Shown here piece by piece: positions 57,283-64,000 of a stretch of 64,000 nucleotides of DNA. The stretch spans positions 62,001 through 126,000 of the forward strand of contig JAAFKA010000011.1 in assembly GCA_013299115.1 (NCBI GenBank), in the 5' to 3' direction. The position numbers and the translations under genes are program-made. The notes below the pieces were generated by a model that worked only from the letters and a program-made list of their open reading frames with translations, was not told the origin of the DNA and did not search any database. The DNA is from Cytophagales bacterium (GTDB lineage: Bacteria; Bacteroidota; Bacteroidia; Cytophagales; Thermoflexibacteraceae). Numbering within the stretch: position 1 is the stretch's first letter; the number at the start of each line of letters is the position of its first letter.

Positions 57283-59199
57283 TTACTCTACCAACACAAT
57301 CCTCTCTTGCAGGGCTTTTTGTAGTTGCCTTACAAAATTATTCCAAGCAGCAAAATCTTGTGGCAGCAAAGCTAAGGTATTGATTTTGATTGTTTTACGC
57401 ATCAATAGCTGTTGCCCTTTGACCTCATAAGCCAGATGAAAACCAAATTTTTCGTGTTCAAAACTTTTTGGAGTAGGCAAGGCATCAAGGGACAAATTGG
57501 GTGGAATTTGCAAAGTTAGCAAGGTTTCATTTAGCGAAGTATGGGCAAAAGCAAAAGCTGTTTGCCTTTTTTGCTCATCTATTACCTCCAATAATGGCAT
57601 TGGCTCGGTGTATAAACTTAAAAATAACTCGTGATTGAGTTTTTGGCAAACTCCTTTGGTAGTAAGTTGTTGGCTCACTTGCAAACTATCTTGTTCATTT
57701 TCAATTACTTGCAAAGGAGTTAAAATTTCTTTGCTGTTTTTCTTTTGCTTGTTTATTGCTGGCTTTTGTTGGGCAAATTGTTGAGTAAGTTGTTGCAAAA
57801 TTGCTTGGCGAAAATAGCCTTTTGCAGTTGTTTTTTTTGTGCCAACTAATTCATTGTCAATAAATTGCAAATCGTATGCAGTGCGTTGCAAATTAGTTGC
57901 AAAGTTGATAACAGGCACAGTTTCCAATGAAAAATCTGTTGTTCCTTTGCCTATCAAAGCCTGTTTGCCCTGAATGGCAGCAGAAGGCATACCAAAAGGC
58001 AGGTATTCTTCGGTGGCATCGGCAAAATAAATTTGGTGGTCTATATAAAAAGCTGCAACCAAATGATTGTCCACCAAAGGAACAGGCAATTCGGTGTAGA
58101 GATAGGGCAGTTGGCGTGTGCCTACCCATGCAGGATACGCCTCCACGCCTACTGCACGTGCTAAGGTGAGCAGCAAATTTGTCATGTCTTTGCAGTCGCC
58201 GTATCTTTTTTCAAAAACAGTTTGCGGTTTTCGAGGCACTAAACCACCCAGACCATCTTCGAAAGCAAGATAACGAATGTTTTTTTGCACCCAGCCATAT
58301 AAAATATTGGCTTTTTCGTAGGTTGTGGGGGCTGTTTTGGTCAGGCTATCCGCCAAGTGTTGCAAGGTAGGCGTAAGTTGCCCCATATTTTCTTTGGTCA
58401 GCCGTTGATACCACGCATACAAAGCAGCTACATCAGGCAAAACAGGCGTAAAACTTGTAGGCGAAGTTTGTATGCCTTCAATAAACAAGACCAAATGAGG
58501 TTCATCTGCGGATTGTACGGCTGTTTGCGGTTCATTTTTGTACTTTTTTACGTTTTTGGCAGTCCATTCGTGTACGATTTCTCCGTTTTTTGGGAAAGTT
58601 TTGTAAATCAAATTCAGACTATCGCAGCCAAATAATTGGTAGTTTAGCTTGACAGTTGGCAAAGTGCTTACCGAAAATACAGATTTTTCGGTGGGAACAG
58701 TCCCATTGAAATAATAAACTCCCAATAAATGCTCGTCTTTGATTTGCTCCTGATACTGCAAAATAGTTTTTGCCCCTACGCCAATGGCAGGAAAAGTAAA
58801 AGCAAGCACTTGTTGGTCGTCAAAAAAAATGGAAGGGTGCAGCAAGTTTTTGGTTTGAAAGTCCTTGACTACCAAAGTTTTATAGCCTTTGCCTTCGGGA
58901 ACTAAGGTTTTTGCCTCCACTTGCCTGATAATAGAAAATTGCGAAAAAGGAATATGCTCTATGGCGTATTGGGCAGAATAGGGGGCAAGATGCAACAACT
59001 CTGAATAGTGCTGGGCTGTAATTTGCCATTGGTTTTGGGCATAGCCAATACGCAGATGCTTGCTTTTTTGCAAAAAAACAGCTTTTTCATCAGGGTAGCT
59101 TGCCTGCAATTTTTTGACTAATTGACTTTGGGCGGTGGCTATGTGTAGGCAAAAACAGAGAAACAAAATTGATAAAGTAACTAAAGAAAGTTTAAGCAT
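57283..59199 (-). CDS. secreted DUF3857 / transglutaminase-like protein
   Basis: 638 residues from the ATG at 59199, which starts the signal peptide (MLKLSLVTLSILFLCFCLHI); longer frames run through the MITE at 59259-59351 and are rejected. An N-terminal DUF3857 domain (about 60-220) is followed by a transglutaminase-like core (about 280-400): ANILYGWVQKNIRYLAFEDGLG and KRYGDCKDMTNLLLTLARAVG with Cys, then VDNHLVAAFYIDHQIYFADATEE with His and Asp, so the Cys-His-Asp triad is present. The C-terminal part is a beta-sandwich. It may be a periplasmic peptidase or isopeptide-processing enzyme; the substrate is unknown. Confidence 0.88.
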   Translation of the reverse strand: MLKLSLVTLSILFLCFCLHIATAQSQLVKKLQASYPDEKAVFLQKSKHLRIGYAQNQWQITAQHYSELLHLAPYSAQYAIEHIPFSQFSIIRQVEAKTLVPEGKGYKTLVVKDFQTKNLLHPSIFFDDQQVLAFTFPAIGVGAKTILQYQEQIKDEHLLGVYYFNGTVPTEKSVFSVSTLPTVKLNYQLFGCDSLNLIYKTFPKNGEIVHEWTAKNVKKYKNEPQTAVQSADEPHLVLFIEGIQTSPTSFTPVLPDVAALYAWYQRLTKENMGQLTPTLQHLADSLTKTAPTTYEKANILYGWVQKNIRYLAFEDGLGGLVPRKPQTVFEKRYGDCKDMTNLLLTLARAVGVEAYPAWVGTRQLPYLYTELPVPLVDNHLVAAFYIDHQIYFADATEEYLPFGMPSAAIQGKQALIGKGTTDFSLETVPVINFATNLQRTAYDLQFIDNELVGTKKTTAKGYFRQAILQQLTQQFAQQKPAINKQKKNSKEILTPLQVIENEQDSLQVSQQLTTKGVCQKLNHELFLSLYTEPMPLLEVIDEQKRQTAFAFAHTSLNETLLTLQIPPNLSLDALPTPKSFEHEKFGFHLAYEVKGQQLLMRKTIKINTLALLPQDFAAWNNFVRQLQKALQERIVLVE

Positions 59200-59600
59200 T
59201 TGTAAGGAAATAACTACGTTACATTTCAAACTTGATTCCAAGTTTTTATATAAACCAATAGAGTTTATGAATAAATTTTTGTTATGAGGTTTGAAAAAAG
59301 ATGTCATTTTTTTGAAAAATGACATCTTTCGAAAATTATTCATAAACTCTAATAATGAACTAATGATTACATTTATTGAGCAATTTTTACACTTTTTCAT
59401 TTGCAATATTTTTAGCAGCCCTGCCTTGCTTTTTTGTCATTTTCGCCCACTTTTTCGCCACTTTTCTGCCAAAAATCAACCCTACTCCCTGTCATTTTGT
59501 CATAATCATAGCTATTTTTTTGTTTAGGCACAAGGCTTGTTAAAATACATACTAAAATTAGTTTTTCTTTTGTAACAAAACAAAATAGATATACTCAATC
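59200..59600. other. 401-bp intergenic region upstream of dnaK
   Basis: It holds the MITE-like element at 59259-59351 and otherwise T-rich DNA. The dnaK promoter should be here; no CIRCE-type inverted repeat or clear TAnnTTTG was recognised. Confidence 0.55.
59259..59351. mobile_element. MITE-like element with 16-bp TIRs and internal hairpin
   Basis: TAGAGTTTATGAATAA (59259-59274) and TTATTCATAAACTCTA (59336-59351) are perfect terminal inverted repeats with TA ends. Inside, AAAGATGTCATTTTT (59297-59311) pairs with 59315-59329 around TTG, carrying the family F core. It is related to the element at 35068-35185. Confidence 0.7.
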
Positions 59601-61514
59601 ATGGGAAAAATCATAGGCATAGATTTAGGCACAACTAACTCTTGCGTTTCAGTAATGGAGGGCAGTGAGCCTATCGTAATTGCAAACAGCGAAGGCAGAC
59701 GCACCACACCTTCTATTGTTTCTTTCTTAGAAAATGGCGAAAGAAAAGTGGGCGACGCAGCCAAACGCCAAGCCATTACCAATCCAGTGAATACTGTGAG
59801 TTCTATCAAAAGATTCATGGGCAAAAAACACGCAGACGTGAAATCTGAATTGGCTACTATCTCTTACAAAGTAGAAAGTGGTGCAAACGATACGGCTCGT
59901 GTACGCATTGGTGATAGGTTATTTACGCCTCAAGAAATTTCGGCTATGATTTTGCAAAAAATGAAAGCCACAGCCGAAGACTTTTTGGGAACTACGGTTA
60001 CAGAAGCCGTAATCACTGTACCAGCTTATTTCAACGATGCAGAACGTCAGGCAACCAGAGAAGCAGGGCAAATTGCAGGTTTGGAGGTAAAAAGAATTAT
60101 CAACGAGCCTACCGCAGCAGCTTTGGCTTACGGACTCGACAAGAAAAATAAAGATATGTGTATTGCCGTTTTCGACTTAGGCGGTGGTACATTTGACGTT
60201 TCTATCCTCGAATTGGGCGATGGCGTATTTGAAGTAAAATCAACCGATGGCGACATTCACTTAGGCGGTGATGACTTCGACCAAGTGATTATCAACTGGT
60301 TGGCAGAGGAGTTTATGAAAGACGAAAGCATAGACCTTCGCAAAGACCCAATGGCATTGCAAAGACTAAAAGAGGCTGCCGAAAAAGCAAAAATTGAATT
60401 GTCGAGTTCACAAAACACAGACATCAATTTGCCTTACATCATGCCTGTTAATGGTATTCCAAAACACTTGGTTCGCAATCTTTCACGTTCAAAATTCGAA
60501 CAGTTGGCAGATTCGTTGATTCAACGCACTTTGGAGCCTTGCAAAAGAGCCTTGAAAAACGCAAACATCAATTTGAGCCAAATAGACGAAGTAATTTTGG
60601 TAGGTGGCTCTACGCGTATTCCACGCATACAAGAAGAAGTAGAAAAATTCTTTGGTAAAAAACCCTCAAAAGGCGTAAACCCTGACGAAGTAGTAGCTGT
60701 TGGTGCTGCCATTCAAGGTGGTGTTTTGACGGGCGAAGTGAAAGATGTTGTGTTACTTGACGTTATTCCTTTGTCTTTGGGTATAGAAACTTTGGGCGGT
60801 GTTTGCACCAAATTGATAGAGTCTAACACGACTATTCCAACCAAAAAGTCGCAAATATTCTCTACCGCAGCCGACAATCAGCCTTCCGTAGAAATTCACG
60901 TCTTGCAAGGCGAAAGAACTTTGGCAAAAGACAACCGTACCATTGGTAGATTCAACCTCGATGGCATACCGCCAGCCCCAAGAGGTGTGCCACAAGTAGA
61001 AGTGATTTTTGACGTGGACGCAAACGGTATCTTAAATGTATCGGCAGTGGACAAAGGCACAGGCAAACAACAAAAAATCCGTATTGAGGCTTCTTCGGGC
61101 TTGACAGATGCCGAAATTCAACGCATGAGAAATGAGGCGAAAGCAAATGAGGCAACCGACAAGGCAGAGAAAGACAAAATTGAAAAGTTGAACCAAGCCG
61201 ACTCGTTGATTTTCTCTACTGAAAAACAGTTGAAAGAATATGGTGAAAAATTGACACCTGCCAATAAGTCAGCCATAGAAAATGCCCTTAAAGAGTTGCA
61301 CATGGCTCACGCAAGCAAAGACATAGACGGCATCACAGCAGCTATGGACAAGCTCAATGCAGCATGGCAGGCAGCTTCGCAAGACTTGTATAATGCAAGT
61401 GGTGCAGATTCTGAAAGTGCAGGTGCAAGTGGAGCTACTAACGGCAGTGCCAATGGCAACGCAAACGCCAATTCGGAATATACAGATGTAGATTACGAAG
61501 AAGTGAAAAAATAA
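59601..61514 (+). CDS. dnaK: molecular chaperone DnaK (Hsp70)
   Basis: 637 residues, the standard length. Nucleotide-binding domain (1-380) with [11 protein letters not shown], the [13 protein letters not shown]-type signature (here [14 protein letters not shown]) and [11 protein letters not shown]; substrate-binding beta domain (about 390-505) with [16 protein letters not shown]; helical lid and a Gly/Ser/Asn-rich linker ending [10 protein letters not shown]. It is the ATP-driven chaperone that works with DnaJ and GrpE, neither of which is in the window. It is monocistronic, with a terminator 26 bp downstream. Confidence 0.98.
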   Translation: MGKIIGIDLGTTNSCVSVMEGSEPIVIANSEGRRTTPSIVSFLENGERKVGDAAKRQAITNPVNTVSSIKRFMGKKHADVKSELATISYKVESGANDTARVRIGDRLFTPQEISAMILQKMKATAEDFLGTTVTEAVITVPAYFNDAERQATREAGQIAGLEVKRIINEPTAAALAYGLDKKNKDMCIAVFDLGGGTFDVSILELGDGVFEVKSTDGDIHLGGDDFDQVIINWLAEEFMKDESIDLRKDPMALQRLKEAAEKAKIELSSSQNTDINLPYIMPVNGIPKHLVRNLSRSKFEQLADSLIQRTLEPCKRALKNANINLSQIDEVILVGGSTRIPRIQEEVEKFFGKKPSKGVNPDEVVAVGAAIQGGVLTGEVKDVVLLDVIPLSLGIETLGGVCTKLIESNTTIPTKKSQIFSTAADNQPSVEIHVLQGERTLAKDNRTIGRFNLDGIPPAPRGVPQVEVIFDVDANGILNVSAVDKGTGKQQKIRIEASSGLTDAEIQRMRNEAKANEATDKAEKDKIEKLNQADSLIFSTEKQLKEYGEKLTPANKSAIENALKELHMAHASKDIDGITAAMDKLNAAWQAASQDLYNASGADSESAGASGATNGSANGNANANSEYTDVDYEEVKK

Positions 61515-61540
61515 AGAGCTGTAGAAATTATAAAAAAGAT

Positions 61541-61567
61541 GGCATCTTGCAAAAGATGTCATTTTTT
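61541..61567 (+). terminator. dnaK rho-independent terminator
   Basis: GGCATCTT (61541-61548) pairs with AAGATGTC (61553-61560), followed by ATTTTTTT. It contains the GATGTC core of family F. Confidence 0.75.
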
Positions 61568-61580
61568 TATGTCTTTATTA

Positions 61581-61753
61581 TTTTAATGTAAATTGCGTAG
61601 TATTGCTGTAGTGTGGACTTTAGTCCACACATGACTTAATAAAAGCTTATAAATTTCGTTTTTATAGAAAAGACAGCAGAAAACACCACTTTGCCCAGTC
61701 AAAATGTGTGGGCTGAAGCCCACACTACAATTATACGCAACTTACATTATTTT
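61581..61753. repeat. family A head-to-head pair with long outer arms
   Basis: A left block (TAATGTAAATTGCGTA then TGTAGTGTGGACTTTAGTCC) and its inverted counterpart (GGCTGAAGCCCACACTACAA then TACGCAACTTACATTA) form an imperfect 50-bp inverted repeat around about 75 bp. The hairpins are at 61607-61630 and 61707-61729, with different stems (GGACT/AGTCC and GGGCT/AGCCC). The right end touches the mazF stop codon. Confidence 0.8.
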
Positions 61754-62078
61754 AGTCGACAAATGCTTCTTTGATAACGGCTTTCACTTTTTCTATTGTT
61801 TCATCATCTATGTTACCAATAGTTTTGGTTACTCGACTTTGGTCTATGGTACGAATTTGGTCTATCACTATCCAATTAAGTTGCCCTTCCAAATCAAAGC
61901 TGACTCTTGTTGGATAGTTTTTTGATTGCGAAGTAATTGGACAAATAACAAGCGTAGCCAAGTGTCTATTCATTTCATTTGGCGAAACAACTAAGCAGGG
62001 TCGTGTTTTCTTGATTTCACTGCCAACTGTTGGGTCTAAATTCACAATAACAATGTCATATTGCAAGTAGGTTTCCAT
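61752..62078 (-). CDS. mazF: type II toxin MazF/PemK
   Basis: 108 residues, typical length. MazF landmarks: LQYDIVIVNLDPTVGSEIKK (the strand and loop with D-P-x-x-G-S-E), RPCLVVSPNEMNR, VICPITSQ and WIVIDQIRTIDQSR. It is a sequence-specific endoribonuclease that cuts mRNA to halt growth when not held by its antitoxin. The catalytic residues (Arg in KKTRPC, Thr/Ser in the ITS loop) appear intact. It begins 3 bp after the antitoxin gene, in the usual antitoxin-toxin order. Confidence 0.93.
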   Translation of the reverse strand: METYLQYDIVIVNLDPTVGSEIKKTRPCLVVSPNEMNRHLATLVICPITSQSKNYPTRVSFDLEGQLNWIVIDQIRTIDQSRVTKTIGNIDDETIEKVKAVIKEAFVD

Positions 62079-62081
62079 ATT

Positions 62082-62318
62082 TTAGTCCCAGTTTTCGTCA
62101 TTTAAAACACTGTCTATCAGCAACTTGTCATCACCGTTGCGGTGCATCTCTGCAAAGGCTTCCTCCCAGTTTTTACGAGGTTCGTTAATTGGTTTGAGCA
62201 TAATACAATCATTCGCTAAAACAAGGTCTAACTTGTCTGTGATATGATATTTTTCCAAAAGGGTTTTACTTAGTCGTATGCCTTTTGAGTTGCCAATTTG
62301 TATGACTGAAACTTGCAT
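62082..62318 (-). CDS. mazE: type II antitoxin, MazE/AbrB-type
   Basis: 78 residues. An N-terminal SpoVT/AbrB swapped-hairpin DNA-binding domain (VSVIQIGNSKGIRLSKTLLE, then KLDLVLANDCIMLKPI) and an acidic C-terminal toxin-binding tail with the WEEAFAEMHRNGDD segment. It should neutralise MazF and repress the operon. Two copies of GTA(G/A)TTAC spaced by three bases lie just upstream (62339-62357) and could be its operator. Confidence 0.9.
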   Translation of the reverse strand: MQVSVIQIGNSKGIRLSKTLLEKYHITDKLDLVLANDCIMLKPINEPRKNWEEAFAEMHRNGDDKLLIDSVLNDENWD

Positions 62319-62338
62319 AGTATTTTTATTAGTTTTTT

Positions 62339-62357
62339 GTAGTTACAACGTAATTAC
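62339..62357. promoter_or_regulatory. possible MazE operator
   Basis: GTAGTTAC (62339-62346) and GTAATTAC (62350-62357), the second a perfect palindrome, are repeated at an 11-bp period (one helical turn) about 21 bp upstream of mazE. This fits AbrB-type autoregulation, but chance is not excluded. Confidence 0.35.
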
Positions 62358-62401
62358 ATTTATTTTGGTTTCAATCCTTGCGTTTTTTATAGCACGGTAC
62401 T

Positions 62402-62430
62402 CATCACACGCTAAAGCGTATGCTACATTC
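62402..62430 (-). repeat. family A palindrome, single copy
   Basis: CATCACACGCTAAAGCGTAT followed by GCTACATTC, nearly identical to one arm of the pairs at 11044-11070 and 35032-35060; on the minus strand it has the TGTAG foot. Confidence 0.75.
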
Positions 62431-62512
62431 ACACTACGCAATCATCTTATTTAGACTATTTCTAAATTACTATCAATATGATAAAAGTCATTTTTTTTTG
62501 GCATTTGCTTGT

Positions 62513-62520
62513 TAATTTTG
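62513..62520 (+). promoter_or_regulatory. putative -7 promoter element for hemA
   Basis: TAATTTTG matches TAnnTTTG and is followed by C; the hemA ATG is 22 bp downstream. No well-spaced TTTG is found 19 nt upstream. Confidence 0.45.
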
Positions 62521-62542
62521 CAATAGAAACAGCACCGAAAAT

Positions 62543-63817
62543 ATGAACCTGCATTTAAAGGCACTAAGCATTTCTTACAAAACAGCCCCCGTAGCTATTC
62601 GTGAACAAATAGCCTTAGACGAAGCAAGTAGTCGTAGATTCTTGACCAAAATCAAAGAAGTATTGGGGATTAGTGAGGCATTGGTTATTTCTACTTGCAA
62701 CCGTACAGAAATCTATTATTTGTCAGACAACGACGAAACTTCCAATTTGATAGGGTTGTTGGCAGTAGAAAAATGTTTGTTAGACTTGCCACAATTAGCA
62801 AGTTATTTTGTGCCTGTTTTAGTCCATGACGAAGCTGTTTTGCGGTTGTTTCGTGTTTGCATTGGCTTAGAGTCGCAAGTAGTTGGCGATATTCAAATAA
62901 TCAATCAGGCAAAACAAGCCTACCAATGGGCAGCAGACGAAGGTATGGCAGGAGCTTTTTTGCACCGATTGATGCACGCCATTTTCTTTACTAACAAAAA
63001 AGTAGTGCAGGAAACATCTTTTAAAGATGGAGCAGCTTCGGTTTCTTACGCCACTGTAGAGTTGATAGAAGAATTGGCAGCAAACCTCCAAAAACCAAGT
63101 ATTTTGCTCATAGGTGCAGGCGAAATAGGAGCAGATGTAGCCCGAAACCTCAAAAACTCTGCACATCAGCCCCAAATTACAGTCCTTAACCGAACTTATG
63201 CCAAAGCAGCCGAATTAGCCCAAGCGTGCAATTTTCAATTAGCAAACTACGACAATTTGTGGGAGGCAATCGCAGTAGCCGACATAGTGGTTTGCTCGGT
63301 GCAAAAAGAAACGCCATTGATTAATCTTGCAGCCTTGCAAATGCACAATAACCTTACGTTCAAATACTTCATAGACCTTGCTGTGCCACGCAGCATAGCC
63401 CCCGATGTAGAAGATTTATCAGGTGTGGTGCTTTACAACATAGACACCATTAACAACAGAGCAAATGCTGCCTTACAAAAAAGATTGGCTGCCATACCAC
63501 AAGCAGAAAGTATTATTTTGCAGGCTGCGGAGGATTTTCAAGATTGGAGTCGGGAGATGATGGTTTCGCCTGTGATTAACAAACTAAAAAATGCCTTAGA
63601 ACAAATCAGACAAGAAGAATTTGCTCGTTTTGCCAAACAATTAGATGCTGATGAAACCGAAAAATTTGACCGAATGACCAAAAGTATGATGCAAAAAGTC
63701 ATCAAATTGCCTGTTCTCCAACTCAAAGCAGCTTGCAAAAGAGGGGAAGCAGAAACTTTGGTGGATATTCTTAATGATTTATTCGATTTGGAAAAGTACA
63801 AAGAAACTGTAAAATAA
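62543..63817 (+). CDS. hemA: glutamyl-tRNA reductase
   Basis: First enzyme of C5-pathway tetrapyrrole synthesis, reducing glutamyl-tRNA(Glu) to glutamate-1-semialdehyde with NADPH. It has 424 residues. The catalytic Cys52 is in ISTCNRTEIY; the substrate-binding motif GLESQVVGDIQI is near 110; the NADPH Rossmann motif SILLIGAGEIGADVARNL is near 190; the C-terminal helical dimerisation domain is complete. In many Bacteroidota hemC follows, but here the next gene is an Rpn-type nuclease. Confidence 0.96.
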   Translation: MNLHLKALSISYKTAPVAIREQIALDEASSRRFLTKIKEVLGISEALVISTCNRTEIYYLSDNDETSNLIGLLAVEKCLLDLPQLASYFVPVLVHDEAVLRLFRVCIGLESQVVGDIQIINQAKQAYQWAADEGMAGAFLHRLMHAIFFTNKKVVQETSFKDGAASVSYATVELIEELAANLQKPSILLIGAGEIGADVARNLKNSAHQPQITVLNRTYAKAAELAQACNFQLANYDNLWEAIAVADIVVCSVQKETPLINLAALQMHNNLTFKYFIDLAVPRSIAPDVEDLSGVVLYNIDTINNRANAALQKRLAAIPQAESIILQAAEDFQDWSREMMVSPVINKLKNALEQIRQEEFARFAKQLDADETEKFDRMTKSMMQKVIKLPVLQLKAACKRGEAETLVDILNDLFDLEKYKETVK

Positions 63818-63874
63818 ACTGTAAAATAAAAAATATAACCTCTATTAAAATAAAAAAGTCTTAAAAAAAATTAC

Positions 63875-63882
63875 TAACTTTG
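63875..63882 (+). promoter_or_regulatory. putative -7 promoter element for the Rpn-type gene
   Basis: TAACTTTG, an exact TAnnTTTG match, 31 bp upstream of the ATG at 63913. Confidence 0.5.
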
Positions 63883-63912
63883 TAACAGAACAAAAATGCA
63901 GGTAAACTCAAA

Positions 63913-64000
63913 ATGAGCAAAGTTAATCCTAAAATAGATTTAGTTTTAAAAAAACTCTTTGGCTCAGAGGAGAATAATGATATTCTTTTGTCTTTAATCA
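63913..64000 (+). CDS. Rpn-family PD-(D/E)XK nuclease, N-terminal fragment
   Basis: Only 29 codons are inside the window (MSKVNPKIDLVLKKLFGSEE, then NNDILLSLI), and the frame is open at the right edge. The N-K-DxxFKxLFG...LLxFLN pattern of Rpn/YhgA-like recombination-promoting nucleases is recognisable: KIDLVLKKLFGSEEN followed by ILLSLI. These are endonuclease-like proteins, often multi-copy and associated with transposition. The call rests on this short pattern only. Confidence 0.6.
   Translation, partial: MSKVNPKIDLVLKKLFGSEENNDILLSLI

Noticed and set aside
59200-59406. N-terminal extension of the DUF3857 protein
   Set aside because: It translates the MITE at 59259-59351; the ATG at 59199 begins a proper signal peptide.

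Overview
The window is low-GC DNA from a member of the Bacteroidota, most likely a gliding Cytophagales-type bacterium. The evidence is an orphan gldN, a 2927-residue surface protein ending in a type IX secretion (T9SS) sorting domain, Bacteroidota-restricted families (DUF3276/PUR, DUF3667, DUF2147, DUF6268), and start-proximal motifs matching the Bacteroidota -7 element TAnnTTTG. The genus cannot be fixed from the sequence. No rRNA, tRNA, CRISPR array, prophage or intact insertion sequence was seen.

Layout. 1-3476: 3' part of a GH3/serine-hydrolase fusion, then histidine ammonia-lyase. 4090-10246: PTPS/QueD-type enzyme, NTF2-like secreted protein, large membrane protein, coiled-coil membrane protein, GT4 glycosyltransferase, M28 peptidase. 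10508-16830: DUF2147, TauE/SafE transporter, DUF58-DUF3667 pair, TerC, GT9. 16930-24816: fumarase C, CRY-DASH photolyase, a lone nuoL, GH3-type acyl-amide synthetase, GT4. 24923-34282: two TPR/SpoIIE phosphatases (one split by a frameshift at an A8/T8 run) around an EVE protein, then CocE hydrolase, putative aminopeptidase and lipoprotein. 34405-42260: L25, PUR protein, GldN, LysM protein, asparagine synthetase with a CgeB-like glycosyltransferase, and a formylglycine-enzyme-like/glucosaminidase fusion lipoprotein. 42452-53731: second DUF2147, DUF6268 outer-membrane protein, giant Calx-beta/CUB/LRR/Ig T9SS protein. 53900-59199: HlyD-type adaptor, Spy-like protein, anti-sigma-like protein, ECF sigma factor, DUF3857/transglutaminase protein. 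59601-64000: DnaK, MazEF, glutamyl-tRNA reductase, start of an Rpn-type nuclease.

Most genes are housekeeping or envelope genes in units of one to three. The obvious co-transcribed groups are NTF2-like + membrane protein, DUF58 + DUF3667, lipoprotein + aminopeptidase, asnB + glycosyltransferase, the sigma/anti-sigma/Spy-like group, and mazE-mazF.

The most unusual feature is the intergenic DNA. It is crowded with short palindromes that fall into about ten recurring families (called A-J and MITE here). Family A, about 13 copies, has a CTTTAG/CTTCAG core, stems that differ between copies but remain base-paired, and mostly a GTAG or GTAA tetranucleotide at the 5' foot, as in RAYT-associated REP elements. 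Several families occur as head-to-head pairs, and two families also occur inside coding sequence. No RAYT transposase is present in this window, so the mobilising enzyme must be inferred.
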